From Takifugu bimaculatus (taxonomy: Eukaryota > Chordata > Actinopteri > Tetraodontiformes > Tetraodontidae): 64,000 nt of DNA. Of the stretch, positions 1 to 10,657 are shown in pieces (position 1 is the stretch's first letter; every line of letters begins with the position of its first letter). The position numbers were made by a program, and so were the translations under genes. Below the pieces are notes generated by a model, which was given only the letters and a program-made list of their open reading frames with translations, had not been told where the DNA came from and made no database searches. The stretch covers positions 9,800,050 through 9,864,049 of the forward strand of contig CP034993.1 of assembly GCA_004026145.2 (NCBI GenBank). The letters run 5' to 3'.

Positions 1-648
1 GCGTCTGACAACACGGCTTTGTGGAATGGCTGAGATACCCATAATCCTTTGGTTGGAGTCACAGGTTCAACATTACCCTGGTGCTGAGCACACCCAGAGA
101 GCTTCAAAGAGCTTACGCCCAAACATCCACATCCAAAAACCTCAAGAGAGCGAACTGCACCGCCAGCAGCCTCTTCCTGAGGATGTGGAATGTAAATCCA
201 GGACGGGTCTCTAAAAATACTTGGGAAAGAGTCACAAAATCAGATTGGCTGAAAGCCTCCACCTCTAATACTAAAGGCAGTGCCTGACTTACAGTAGAGT
301 AATCAGGGGACCGATGGCTGCGGAAAAACTGCAACGCCTCACCTAGTTCATTATAAGATGACACAACCAATTTGTCCTTCTGCCTGCTGCAATCTACCAA
401 ATCTCCCCTGACAAAAGCGTTTAGATTAGAGCTCTTTCAACGGGGCCGCGCTGACATGCATGCCCGGCCTGTAAAGGGGAAATGAACTGCCTTTTAATTC
501 CCCTCCAGGCAAACATAAAAATGTCCAGGTAAGTCATTTGTGAGTTGAATAGTGAGCCGGAAACTAGTCGCTTTAAAAATCCCCTGCCCGCGTTCAAACC
601 GTTTATTTTTCAAGTTTTTTTCCCCCCGTGTAGAACAGCACAAACAAA

Positions 649-671
649 CACACACACACACACACACACAC
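649..671. repeat. (CA)n microsatellite
   Basis: Uninterrupted CA dinucleotides, about 11 units, preceded by a short AAAC-type run. A second short CA run follows at about 688-697. The two overlapping plus-strand frames across it are products of the repeat. Confidence 0.95.
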
Positions 672-895
672 GGCACAGGCGCTCAAACACACACACCCTT
701 ATCCCCATCTGGAGGATTATTAATCTATTTGTTACATTTTGTCTCATTATTTCTCCCACATAATCCTCTTTAACTTCTTTTTGTCAGCATGCTAATTAGT
801 TTATGGGAACAGTGAAGCTGCGTGTGCCATAGATTGTTCTGACTGGTGTTTCTTCGACTCGCTCGTGCATTCCGTCTTCCTCTGACCCCAGCGTC

Positions 896-930
896 ACCCC
901 CCCCACCACCACCACCACCCCCAACCCCCA
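896..930. repeat. C-rich / (CCA)n low-complexity tract
   Basis: A C8 run leads into CCA trinucleotides and further C5 runs. It gives polyproline in one frame and polyglycine in the other, which explains the open frames crossing it. Confidence 0.85.
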
Positions 931-1245
931 GCAAAAAGGGGACAGGAAAGGGGACGCAAGGAGAGGTGTCATTTAATAATAATGTAATAAACCATGGTGT
1001 GGTGATCACTTTCGTTGTCGTGTCTGTGAAAAACAACCGCAGCGAGGTTGGAAAGGCAAAGTAATTGTCCCAAAATGTGTCCAGATGGACGCTGCTCCGG
1101 ATTTTGCCTCAAGTGAATTCACTTTAACATCTCTCTCCAACAGTTCTTCGCTTTCCCGTCCTACAAACACTCACTTAGATTCACACGTCCCTCCATTTCC
1201 TCTCAGTGATCTAACTGGTAACAGATAATGAGGTGTGTAGTCCTC

Positions 1246-1279
1246 TGTGTGTGTGTGTATGTGTGTGTGTGTGTGTGTG
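1246..1279. repeat. (GT)n microsatellite with one interruption
   Basis: Alternating TG with a single TA step near 1259. Confidence 0.93.
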
Positions 1280-2005
1280 CCCACGCTCTTTTCTCCTGCA
1301 CTTGGTTTTAATAAAAGACCTTGTCCATCTCCCTTATCACAGAGACAATGTTTACTTAGAGGGAACATCACATATATATTTTTTAATCTAAAAATCTTAT
1401 ATGAAACCCATAGGCTGTCTGTCAGATGATTGCTACAGTTCTAACACTCTAAAAATGGGCTGGAGCATGAGGAGGAGCATAGAACATGTCGCAGTTTTAT
1501 ATTAAACATACGAGCAATCACACGGAGAACCAGGCAGCGGGGATAGCAGAATGGGTGTAATAAAGCATATATGACAGAAGGATATCAGGAAATGGATACA
1601 CATGGTTATGGAGAGGCAGCGGGGAGCGGAGGCAACGCTTACTTTATTCCCAAGGAGTCCAGAAATTCAGGAGCACACTGAAAATGTCGCAGGATTCCTG
1701 ACATGGATGGAGTTGCCCGCCTGTTTATTTCCATAATATGACCTTTTTGAATTCTAGCCAGAGGAACATTTGGAGCCAATTAATGTTAAATTTATATGTT
1801 CCCCCGATGTTCTCAGTGGTCCCCTCAGCCGTCATAATAAAACGCTAATGTTTGTGTTGTGGAAGTGCCATATTGTGTGTCCGCTCCGTCCTCTGCTGTC
1901 CACTAAAACACACCTGCTGCGTCTCCAGTGGCAGCACGGGGCGACTCCAACAGGCAGCAGAGAAGGAATTCAGACACAATTGTGCCATTTTATCACTTTG
2001 GAGTG

Positions 2006-2015
2006 TATAAAAAGG
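2006..2015 (+). promoter_or_regulatory. TATA-box-like motif
   Basis: TATAAAAAGG is a full match to the vertebrate TATA consensus and is followed by a C-rich segment. No recognisable reading frame or known first exon lies downstream, so only the motif is supported; promoter activity is a guess. Confidence 0.2.
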
Positions 2016-2939
2016 CCCCAAAGGAAGACATGATAAAGTATTTCCTCCATCCCGAGGAGAAGGATGCACTTTTGTTTCCTTTTGGATTTGTGTGCCTCTA
2101 CCATGCGATTATTGCTGGGATACCATGGGATGTTTCATTTTGAAACTTTTGTGGATTTCTTTTCTTGTTATTGACTGCTGCGCTGTGCTAGAACGCTGCG
2201 TTGTTCTCTGCCATTCAGCAAAAATAGAAGTCTTGCCCATTTTGTGCAGAGGGCTGAGGAACAGCACAGTTGGGGGGAGCCAGAACGGATGGAGCCGCAG
2301 CTCTATGGTGTGAACGACCACATTGATCTGAGTGGAATCGTGTCAGCTCCGCCGTCGCTGCGGAGCGCAGACGCAACACAAACGCAACTAGGGGCATCCA
2401 CAGCTTCATCTTCTGTGATGACACACGTTACCGATGTTTAGTGGTCTCTCCAAAGGCACGCTACCAAATACTTATTACGTGCGTGTGTGTCCCTGGCTGA
2501 CTGAGTCCCCGCCCTGTTGTCAGAGTCACCAGCTCCTGGATTGGATGTAATTTGTACTTGCACAGCATACGAGTAAATTATGTTTCCAATTCACACATAT
2601 CTATTTTTAGGGGTAAGAGGGAGTGAAATACTCAAGCCCTAGAGAGACTGTGGGGAAGATGGGGAACATGTCAAGACTTGTGTGACACCATTTCACACTT
2701 TGTCTTGACAGCAGTGGTAGGGAAATTGTTGAAAACTGTCTGGAATACAAGACAACAAGATCACTGGTTTTAATTCTTCTCCAGCTTCTATGATATCAGA
2801 TGATGTCTGATTGTTCCTGCTTACATTTGCTCTGCCTGTACTTCCGCACGTGCGTGGGCGGTGGGTATATGTGAAAGATGGCTGATACAGTTGTTGCAGT
2901 TAAAGGTCCTTGCTGGCAGATTTCGTGAGGGGACTCTTG

Positions 2940-3090
2940 GAAATTAATTGTTAGTCGCGGTTTTATTGCTAAAATTACCAGAGCCGATCCTTGTCCTGTT
3001 TGCCCTTAATTAACAAGCGTTCCATTCCCTTAATAATTAGCACATCCTGTTAGCCATTTTACATCACTCTTCATTTGTGGACAATTTAAA
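2940..3090. promoter_or_regulatory. candidate conserved non-coding element rich in homeodomain cores
   Basis: Within 150 bp there are AATTAATTG (2942-2950), the palindrome TTAATTAA (3006-3013) and TAATAATTAG (3031-3040), separated by non-repetitive mixed sequence. Dense TAAT cores in unique sequence are typical of developmental enhancers in vertebrates. Conservation cannot be seen from one genome. Confidence 0.25.
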
Positions 3091-4738
3091 AGTCTATTAT
3101 CAAAAGACACGCCACGTGTCTAATTTTACGAAGTGGCTCAAGGGAAGCCAAAGGAAGAGGACGTCTCTGGCCACGCTGGGCACATAGCAGAGGTCTGCAG
3201 GTGCTCCCAAACAGCCTTCAGGGGGCCACCATACCCAGTCCTCTCTCTCTTACAGCCTAAACACATGTGCTGGGACCCAGGCGACCAACACGGCGCTGAT
3301 GGACAGAAAAGGAAATGGAAGCATGTGTTGGGTTACCTGCGGAAGGTTTCCTTTCAGCCCAAAGGAGACCAGGTGAGATGCACAGAAATGAATAAAGAGG
3401 CGAGAGAGGGAAAACAGGGAAGGACAGAGATGAGCAGTCAGAAAGCAGGCACCTTGGAGGAGCCTCGCATTTCCTCAGCCATCACCTCCGCCTTAACAAG
3501 TGGTGAGAAGCTGGCAGGCCGAAGCTGCGCTGATTGACAGGACAATTACTGCCAACATGCACCCTGACGGAGAGGCAGACGCCTCCGAATAGAATTCCAC
3601 TGTACACATGCTTACATGGAAGGTTTTGTTTAATAGATAAATAAATGAATATTACCAAAAGACCATCTATCTCTGTGTCCTGCTGTCCATTCATCTGGCT
3701 GATTTGCATCGAGCACAGGCTCTCAGAAAGATTTTTTCCCTCTCCATTTCTTTCATTAAAACCAAACCATTTACCCTTGATCAAGGTCGGCTCTCACTTT
3801 AGCAGCAACGCTCGGCAACCTGTTTCCTCCACCGCTGAACGTTCATCTGTCAGCTGAGTTTGAGGCCTGAGAGTTATTTTTATCCGCACACCTAACGACT
3901 TCTGATAAAGGGCAAAGTTCATTTAAAAAGGCGACAGATATCAGATTATCTTTAATACATTCGACATGGTGTCATTCGTGTCCTAATAAGCCGCAGTCGA
4001 GCCAGAATGTTGTTTTAGGGGGATTGTACCACAAATGCGCGTTGAAACACGGTGATGAAAACACGTATGGAGAGTTAGGGATTCTTTCCCTTCTCTCTTG
4101 AAGCATCTGTTACCTGATGCAGCCATCCTGGCCGTTTCCCCACCCCTCGGCGTTCTGGCCCCCAGCAGCTGCACTACCCCACGCTCTCTGACTTTCTAAT
4201 TAGCTTATTGCAGAAAATAAAGATGCTGGGCAATTCCTTGCTCTAGCGGTCTAACGTCTCTCAAGCCACAGGGAGTGCGGTTGGCAACTATTGCCATCAG
4301 GGGGGCTGTTGACTTTGACAATCAACTGCATGGAAATATGTCTGTTCTCTTTCCTCAGTGGTAAAGCTCAAACCGTTGCAGTGGAACTAGTTAGTGATCA
4401 GAGAAAAAGTTGATTTCCTTTTGATTTCATTCATGACGTGAGTGATAAATGAAACAGGCTTCCTTTCATTTTGGAGCTGTTAAACTGCGCTGATGCTGTT
4501 GAACGTCTGTCCTGATGATAGCAAATTAATAGTTTGACATCTCTTTAATGATGTATATGACACACAATACAAGGGGAATATCAAAATGCATCTGCTCATC
4601 TCTAATTTGATGAACTCACTCTTCAAAGCCATTTAGTTGTTAATCCAGGATCCCTTACATATCACACATTAAACCTGTGGCAGTGTTTAAATCGGGGGCC
4701 CTGTCAGCTCTGATGTCTCCTGGAGTCATGCGAAGCCT

Positions 4739-4766
4739 GGGTGGGGGGGTGAGGGGGTGGGGGGGG
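4739..4766 (+). other. potential G-quadruplex tract
   Basis: Four G runs (3, 7, 5 and 8 G) separated by T, TGA and T. This meets the usual G3+N1-7 pattern on the plus strand. Confidence 0.6.
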
Positions 4767-4999
4767 CAGGTAGGAAGTGATAGAGGACAGACCCTTCCAC
4801 CTGTAGCATAGCCCTTCAGGAGGACTGTAATCTGACAGTTGTCTCTCACTAAGATGCCCGGCTTTGCCAAGGCTGGCCCCGCCTCGGCGGCCTCCAGCGG
4901 CAGAAGACGCTGAGGCCCCGGGAATCAAAGCACCTGCACCAGGAGATAAAGGCTTCACCTCCTGGGCTAATACTGATGGTTCCTTTGATAAATACAGAC

Positions 5000-5024
5000 G
5001 GGTGGGGTGGGGCGGTGGTGGGGG
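5000..5024 (+). other. second potential G-quadruplex tract
   Basis: Four G runs of 3, 4, 4 and 5 with loops T, T and CGGTGGT, on the same strand and about 235 bp from the first tract. Confidence 0.55.
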
Positions 5025-5670
5025 AGCAATCTTTTCCAGCTCACACTGTCTCATTTTCGGCTCCCTGTCTAACTGTCTCAGTAATCTCTTTCTCCTGCAC
5101 TTTGTGTTTTTCCTTCTACAGCCTCTTTCAGTCTGTTTCTGCCCCCCCCCAACCAAATGCCTTCTTTATCCTGTCCTGTGTGAGTTTGGATCAGACAGGC
5201 GAAGCTCTTCACGCTCTGACTTTTTATTTATTCCATATCTGTAACTGTCAAAAAGAAGATTGCTACTTTAGAAGCTGTCGGTGCTTTGTTGTGTTCTCGG
5301 AAAGTCAAATAGAGGAGGCTGTGTTAAAAACATCTTGACCACTTTGTGGGGACACAAACAACGTCAGTGGCAGTCTTTGGAGCCCTAGACAGTTGAAAAT
5401 TGCTCTACAAGTGCATGTGACATGATGGCTCTTAGATGGTGCTGAGAGGAGAGTTAAAGCGCCTTTAGCTTTGGACAGTAATTGGAGTCCAGCACAACAA
5501 AAACGCCACCGGCTATCAATTCAACATACATTTAATAGATTTGTAAAGTTTATTGAAAATCAAGGCCTGATATGCAAAGTGTATATTATACCCCAAAATT
5601 GGGACAAATGAAAACATTGGACGAATGAACTCAGATTACTGGGAGCACTGAGACATATTATGTGATGTAA

Positions 5671-5692
5671 TAGATAGATAGATAGATAGATA
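5671..5692. repeat. (GATA)n microsatellite
   Basis: About five perfect GATA units followed by ATGTGATAT. Tetranucleotide tracts of this length are often polymorphic. Confidence 0.9.
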
Positions 5693-5945
5693 TGTGATAT
5701 AATAATAGAGTAGAATAGAAAAAAACAGGAGTAAAGTCTGTATTCCAGCATAGTACTCAAGGAAAATGGACACAATTGCATTCCAGGACTGCTGTTTACT
5801 GAGTAGGATACAGGGTATAAAGACGAGTAATTCGACTTTATTATGTGAGTGAAAAGACGGAAGGATGGGACACCAGCAAAGGCCAAAACTATTAAAAGGG
5901 CCAATATTTCCCCAGGCAGACTGGAGAGATCGATTATGGGATAGG

Positions 5946-5989
5946 TAGGATAGCTGTGGTGATGTTGCAGCTTCACCATAGCTATCCTA
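5946..5989. other. 17-bp stem hairpin
   Basis: Left arm TAGGATAGCTGTGGTGA (5946-5962) pairs with right arm TCACCATAGCTATCCTA (5973-5989) over 17 positions, 16 Watson-Crick and one G-T, around a 10-nt loop. It is too short for an ordinary microRNA precursor and does not match a terminal inverted repeat I know. It could be a regulatory RNA hairpin, a relic of a small inverted-repeat element, or a secondary-structure-driven mutation product. Confidence 0.7.
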
Positions 5990-6393
5990 TCCTTCACCTG
6001 TGACAGAGCTGGACATCTCAGCTGCATCATGTGACTCTGTGCAGCCTCATCGACAGCGGCTCGTCTTTTCCTGTCTACGCTGTTGTGCCCGTTGTCTCTT
6101 CCCATTAGCCCGCAAGCGTGGCGCTACAGTATCACTGGTGGGGGTGCTAGACTTGCAGATGCAAACAGCTCAGGATGGCAGATGCTTGGCTTTTCTATGG
6201 ATGCCCTCCATCAACTGATGACAGATGTCAGGGCTCCTCTTGGATGGCAACACTTCATCATGCTACACTGTTCTCCCTGCTCGCCCCGGTGGACACACCA
6301 GCCGGCTTGGCAGACGCAGCTTTCAACCCCACTGCACCAGCCCTCATTCCCTCCTGCCACACCTATTCATTCACACGCATGCACTAATGCACG

Positions 6394-6414
6394 CACACAC
6401 ACACACACACACAC
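6394..6414. repeat. (CA)n microsatellite
   Basis: About ten uninterrupted CA units; nearby open frames read through it. Confidence 0.93.
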
Positions 6415-6518
6415 GTACTGCAAGTCTGCATCCATCAGTCAAGCATTATTACATCAGGCAGCCATCATGGATCACACCCAGATGACTCCACTCGGAATGT
6501 GTGTATGAGTGTCTCTCA

Positions 6519-6520
<2 letters not shown>

Positions 6521-6586
<66 letters not shown>
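6521..6586. repeat. long perfect (TG)33 microsatellite
   Basis: Sixty-six bases of uninterrupted TG. Long alternating purine-pyrimidine DNA of this kind can adopt Z-form and is highly length-variable. The Cys-Val and Thr-His open frames over this region are repeat artefacts. Confidence 0.97.
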
Positions 6587-6588
<2 letters not shown>

Positions 6589-7259
6589 TACCATTTTGGC
6601 CTGCTGGTAGACTTGACTACAGGAGCCATACCATCTCTGTACAAGCTTTTGGTCTTGGAGAAATTCACCACATTGAAAATGACTCTCTGAAAATAAATAG
6701 AGAACAGTTGGATGAGAAGGAAAAAATGACTGAAAACACACAACACAATTAAAACCAACTGCTTTTTACCTGATGAAGTGTTTTGTGTAAAGTAAAATAC
6801 TGCAAAGCGAAGTTACCAAGCTGTCGTCGTTTGGTAGCGACAGAAGAGTAAATAAATGTCAACGGTACGTGTGGGGGAGTCTCAGTAAAATGTAAATCAG
6901 GCAGAGGTAAAACACACCACCATGACCATGGATAACACCAGCGCCACACAGAAGCAAGACATATTAACAATAGAGGGAGGAGATAAGGCGGCTTTAATGT
7001 CCTGCAGATGTTCTCGTGTTGCGGCAGCAAAGTTCCCGATAAAAGGCAGCTGCTCCGAGGAGTGCCACCCTCTAATCTGAAACGACATTACGGATCTCCC
7101 CAGAGAGACGCTGCCTGGCCCAAAACATTAAGCTTCCCCTGGAGCGCAGAAGACAGCCATGGTGCCTCCACCTCCTCTGGACCGAGGAATTCTTTCTACT
7201 CTGAAATAGTGCCGAACCGTCCCTCCCACCTCCGGTGTGCGTGATTAGGATCGAGATGA

Positions 7260-7430
7260 GCAGGAAAATTTGCAGGTGTAATGCATAAATATCTGTAAGT
7301 CACATGAATGGCAGCGGTAATAGAGCGCCAGGTAAATGAATCCTATTTGATGGGCTATATCAAATTACCAAATAAGTCCAGGTGGTGGAAGTTTAACTGG
7401 GTGCTACTGAAATCCTATTACAGGCTCCCC
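7260..7430. promoter_or_regulatory. candidate conserved non-coding element
   Basis: A non-repetitive block of about 170 bp with AT-rich motifs (TGCATAAATAT, AAATTACCAAATAA) between GC-richer stretches. It resembles vertebrate enhancer-type CNEs in texture. There is no reading frame or RNA structure to explain it. This is a pattern judgement only. Confidence 0.18.
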
Positions 7431-8178
7431 ACCCTCCTTTTCTTCCTCCCTCCCCTCCCCCTCATCTATTTCTCCCTTTTTTTCTGCCTAGCATCAGAGG
7501 AATGGGGATTGTGGATTGTGGCAAGCTGATTCAGACTTAGGTAAAATGACATCTAACTGATGTTGAGACTGGCAGCAGGCTCCTGTAGCAGGGAGATAAG
7601 ACCATTGCTGCTGGCATTTCAATTACACTTTACTGCCCTGCACATCTGTTGCGAGAGCTACTTTTCAGCCTCCTCCCCCCCAGGCAAATACAGCCTTACT
7701 CCGACTTTACTGGCTTTCTGACTGCACAGCCTTCGTTCTCATTCTTTATCCACAACAAATTTAGATTGTCTCTCTCCTTCTATTCCCCCTGCCCACTGTC
7801 TGTAATCTATTTGTTCGGCCTGTTTAACTCGGTGGGAGCTCAGACTGGACAAGTGACAAGAAGCAGAGCAAATGGGTGTGAAAAAGAAGGCTGAGACGCA
7901 GGCAAAAGTGATACGTAATGCAATTGTGGGAGGCAGTGAAGCCCAGGAAAAGGTACTGTAACTGCATTTAGACACACAGCAGGGAGAAAAACAACAGACT
8001 GAATAAGAATTACACTGATCATTGAAAAATAAGCTAAAATATGGTGGTAAAAAAAGCTGGCAGTGCAGGACAGACAGATGTGAGGACTGGTGGGCTGGAT
8101 TGCATGTGGTGGCAGAATATTTCTGTACTCTACTAAAAAGAAATTATTATAACATAAAAAACATACCGTAAACTGTGT

Positions 8179-8209
8179 TGTTTGGTGTCATCTAGGATGA
8201 CACCAAACA
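8179..8209. other. perfect 14-bp inverted repeat with 3-nt loop
   Basis: TGTTTGGTGTCATC (8179-8192) is perfectly complementary to GATGACACCAAACA (8196-8209), with only TAG between. All 14 positions are Watson-Crick pairs. A perfect hairpin of this size with a minimal loop is unlikely by chance. It may be a cruciform-forming site, a fold-back duplication or the remains of a palindromic element. Confidence 0.85.
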
Positions 8210-8700
8210 TGCAGACAACTCAGTCTACCTGATAAAAAAGAAGTGGATTTGTTCTAATAAACATCTATTCACTGTTGCTTTTAACCTACAAGAGGGACTC
8301 TGAGACGATAGAATAGATAGTGTATGTACAGATGGAGGAAGACAGATGCTTCAGTTCTGGCAGCATTTCTAAAATATGAATAAACCCACAAGTAAACATT
8401 AGAAAGAAGCTCACACAGTCAAATCATCTCTTGGACTCAAATGACATATACCGTAGTAGAATAGTGGAAAAGTTAAAATGGTGAGAGCAGCAGCGGAGCT
8501 GATTTTCTATAGGTTTTAACCTCAGCTTGTTTGTTTGTGCAACGGTTTTGTACTATCACAAAATCTGCCTGGTAAAGAACATTATGATGCATTTATGATG
8601 ATGTGTGAAGCAAAACTGATTTGTTATTCTGTTTTCCCTAATTAGCACTTATTATAGTAACACAAATACTGTCACATGGCATACTTGACCAATTAACAGA

Positions 8701-8701
8701 T

Positions 8702-8780
<79 letters not shown>
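8701..8780. repeat. compound (TC)n-(CA)n microsatellite
   Basis: About nine TC units run directly into about thirty CA units with no break, then TGCACAC. It is the longest dinucleotide tract in the left flank. Confidence 0.96.
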
Positions 8781-8782
<2 letters not shown>

Positions 8783-8860
8783 CACACTTCAAAAAAATCT
8801 GAATCAAACAACCTGCTTTGGGGCCAATTCTCTGGATCATTAAATTTCGGACATGGCTCT

Positions 8861-8920
8861 GTGTGAGTGCGTGTGTGGGTGTGTATGTGTGTGTGGGTGC
8901 GTGCGTGGGTGTGTGTGTGT
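8861..8920. repeat. imperfect (GT)n tract
   Basis: GT units with repeated GTGGGT and GTGC variants over 60 bp, only 80 bp from the compound microsatellite. It looks like a decayed microsatellite. Confidence 0.85.
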
Positions 8921-9956
8921 TCTATGATGTGCTACTCAGGAAGATTTAATTAGTCTGGGAGCAGTTAGAAGAGATTAACATCCATGCTGTCTGAGCTGTC
9001 ATGTCCACAGAGCATGTCAAAGTCCTCAGCCATCCCATCACTGCAGGAATCACACACTGGAACAGGTGTTTCTGCTGCGTGGCAATACACACACGTACAC
9101 AAGCACGCACAAACACACTTGACGTGTTTAAGTACTGCTGCCAACACGACAGGAAATGCCATATTCACAAACTTCAATAGGTTACACCTGAATCCGCTTC
9201 AGATGACAGAAGCTTACGTGGAGGACTCAAATGAACCTTAATGGGGTAATACGTTCACTCACAGCACCAAATATTTCATCTGCATACACTTAATGAGGTA
9301 GTTGATCAAACCAATGACTCGAGAAATCACAAATCCTAAATTAACATCAACAATCTGCAAATAAATGATCTTCCTTTGGAAAGGCGTCATGCTGAACATG
9401 GACTAAGTGTGACCTGAGCATCAGCGAGACAGGAGAAATCGTCTTTGGAACCGAATTCCAACTGTATTTGGCTGAGGAGTGAGCACTAAAATAGCCCTGC
9501 TGCTGCCGCTACAGGATACCGCGGCAACGAGGTCCAAATGCTGTTGTCTGATCTATATTGATCCGGTGTGTGGGTCAGATAGCGTTGCTTCCTGGAAGAA
9601 GCCTTGATTAATTATTCAAGAAACTATTCTAAATGTGAAATCCAGGTCTTAAGAGGGGACACTTTCTCCTTCTGATGGTGATAAGAACACAGCCATCCTG
9701 GATACTACTCAACATGAGCCGTCTAAAAAAAGACCAAACCCTAAAAAATTTACATTTGGATTTCCTCACAGTATGAAACAGGAGCGGCTGAGCAGATCGG
9801 ATGTCCGCGGCCATCAGAGGGAACCGGGCTGACGGCTGCTGGCAGCTCTGCCTGTTGGTCTGTTGTTGTCTTTGATCAGCCTGATCACTGATGCATACTG
9901 AGCCAGCTACCAACACTAGTGGAGACCACCTGATGTCTCCAGGAGCACATCGCTCT

Positions 9957-9978
9957 CACACACACACACACACACACA
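9957..9978. repeat. (CA)n microsatellite, copy A
   Basis: Eleven CA units; the equivalent in copy B (34244-34265) has the same length. Confidence 0.93.
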
Positions 9979-10620
9979 GATTTAGATATTCTAAAGCACA
10001 ATTACTTTGACACAATTATTTTCACATGATCTGCTGCAGAAAACAACAGTCTCTACTTTAATAATGCTCAAAATTGCTCAAAAGTTATGAACACCTGCAA
10101 ATAAACTATATTAGGGTTTAAAAGGGGCATTAGACTATATGTAATTAGATTGAATGTCTTGTGTATAATGGTGCTAATTTGGGGTCAAGTCATTTGCAGA
10201 ATCTGTTAGAAATCTTTTGTACTTCCTATTGAAATCTTTTTTGAGCATTAACATAACAGATAGGAAGGCACAACAGTGAAGACCTCCTGATGCTCTGACT
10301 TTACAGGAGCGGAGCCTGACAACAGAGAGTGAGGTCACAAACCAATGAAGGTGAGAACCATTAGATGGGAAAACACCGAGGGCCAGCCCGCGTCCCCAGA
10401 GGAGAGGACAGAGGTCATGACCTGCTGTGTGAAGGGAGAGAGGAGCACACGTATGACCTTGAGTTACATCTGCTGTACATAACCTGACAGACAGAGTACA
10501 GAGTGGCATGCACCTTCTCCTCTTTTTTGTGTCCTGCGTGATGCTGCTGGTGGCAGTTTAGGTCCCTGGTGACTGAACTGAACTGCAGCTGCTGACACAA
10601 GGAGAGGGGAGGATCCTATA

Positions 10621-10657
10621 AACACACATGCACACACACACACACACACACACACAC
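10621..10657. repeat. (CA)n microsatellite, copy A allele
   Basis: About fifteen CA units after a CATG interruption, ending ACACCCTGAG. Copy B differs in both length and pattern, so this is a useful marker separating the copies. Confidence 0.93.

Larger units (their letters stand above)
1..9360. other. single-copy non-coding flank
   Basis: This block has no second copy in the window; homology to copies B and C starts only at 9361 or later. I see no recognisable exon, RNA gene or intact transposon. Open frames here, such as minus-strand 5560-6105 (181 codons) and 3133-3537 (which opens on GTG rather than ATG), match no family I know. The stretch is intergenic- or intronic-looking DNA carrying the microsatellites, hairpins, G-rich tracts and motif clusters listed separately. 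The rest shows nothing I can name. Confidence 0.8.

Noticed and set aside
3133..3537. 134-codon plus-strand open frame
   Set aside because: The first codon is GTG, not ATG, and the sequence matches no family I know. No splice or promoter context supports it.
5560..6105. 181-codon minus-strand open frame
   Set aside because: No recognisable domain, crosses the GATA microsatellite and the 17-bp hairpin, and has low-complexity Ser/Tyr/Ile-rich segments. Probably chance.
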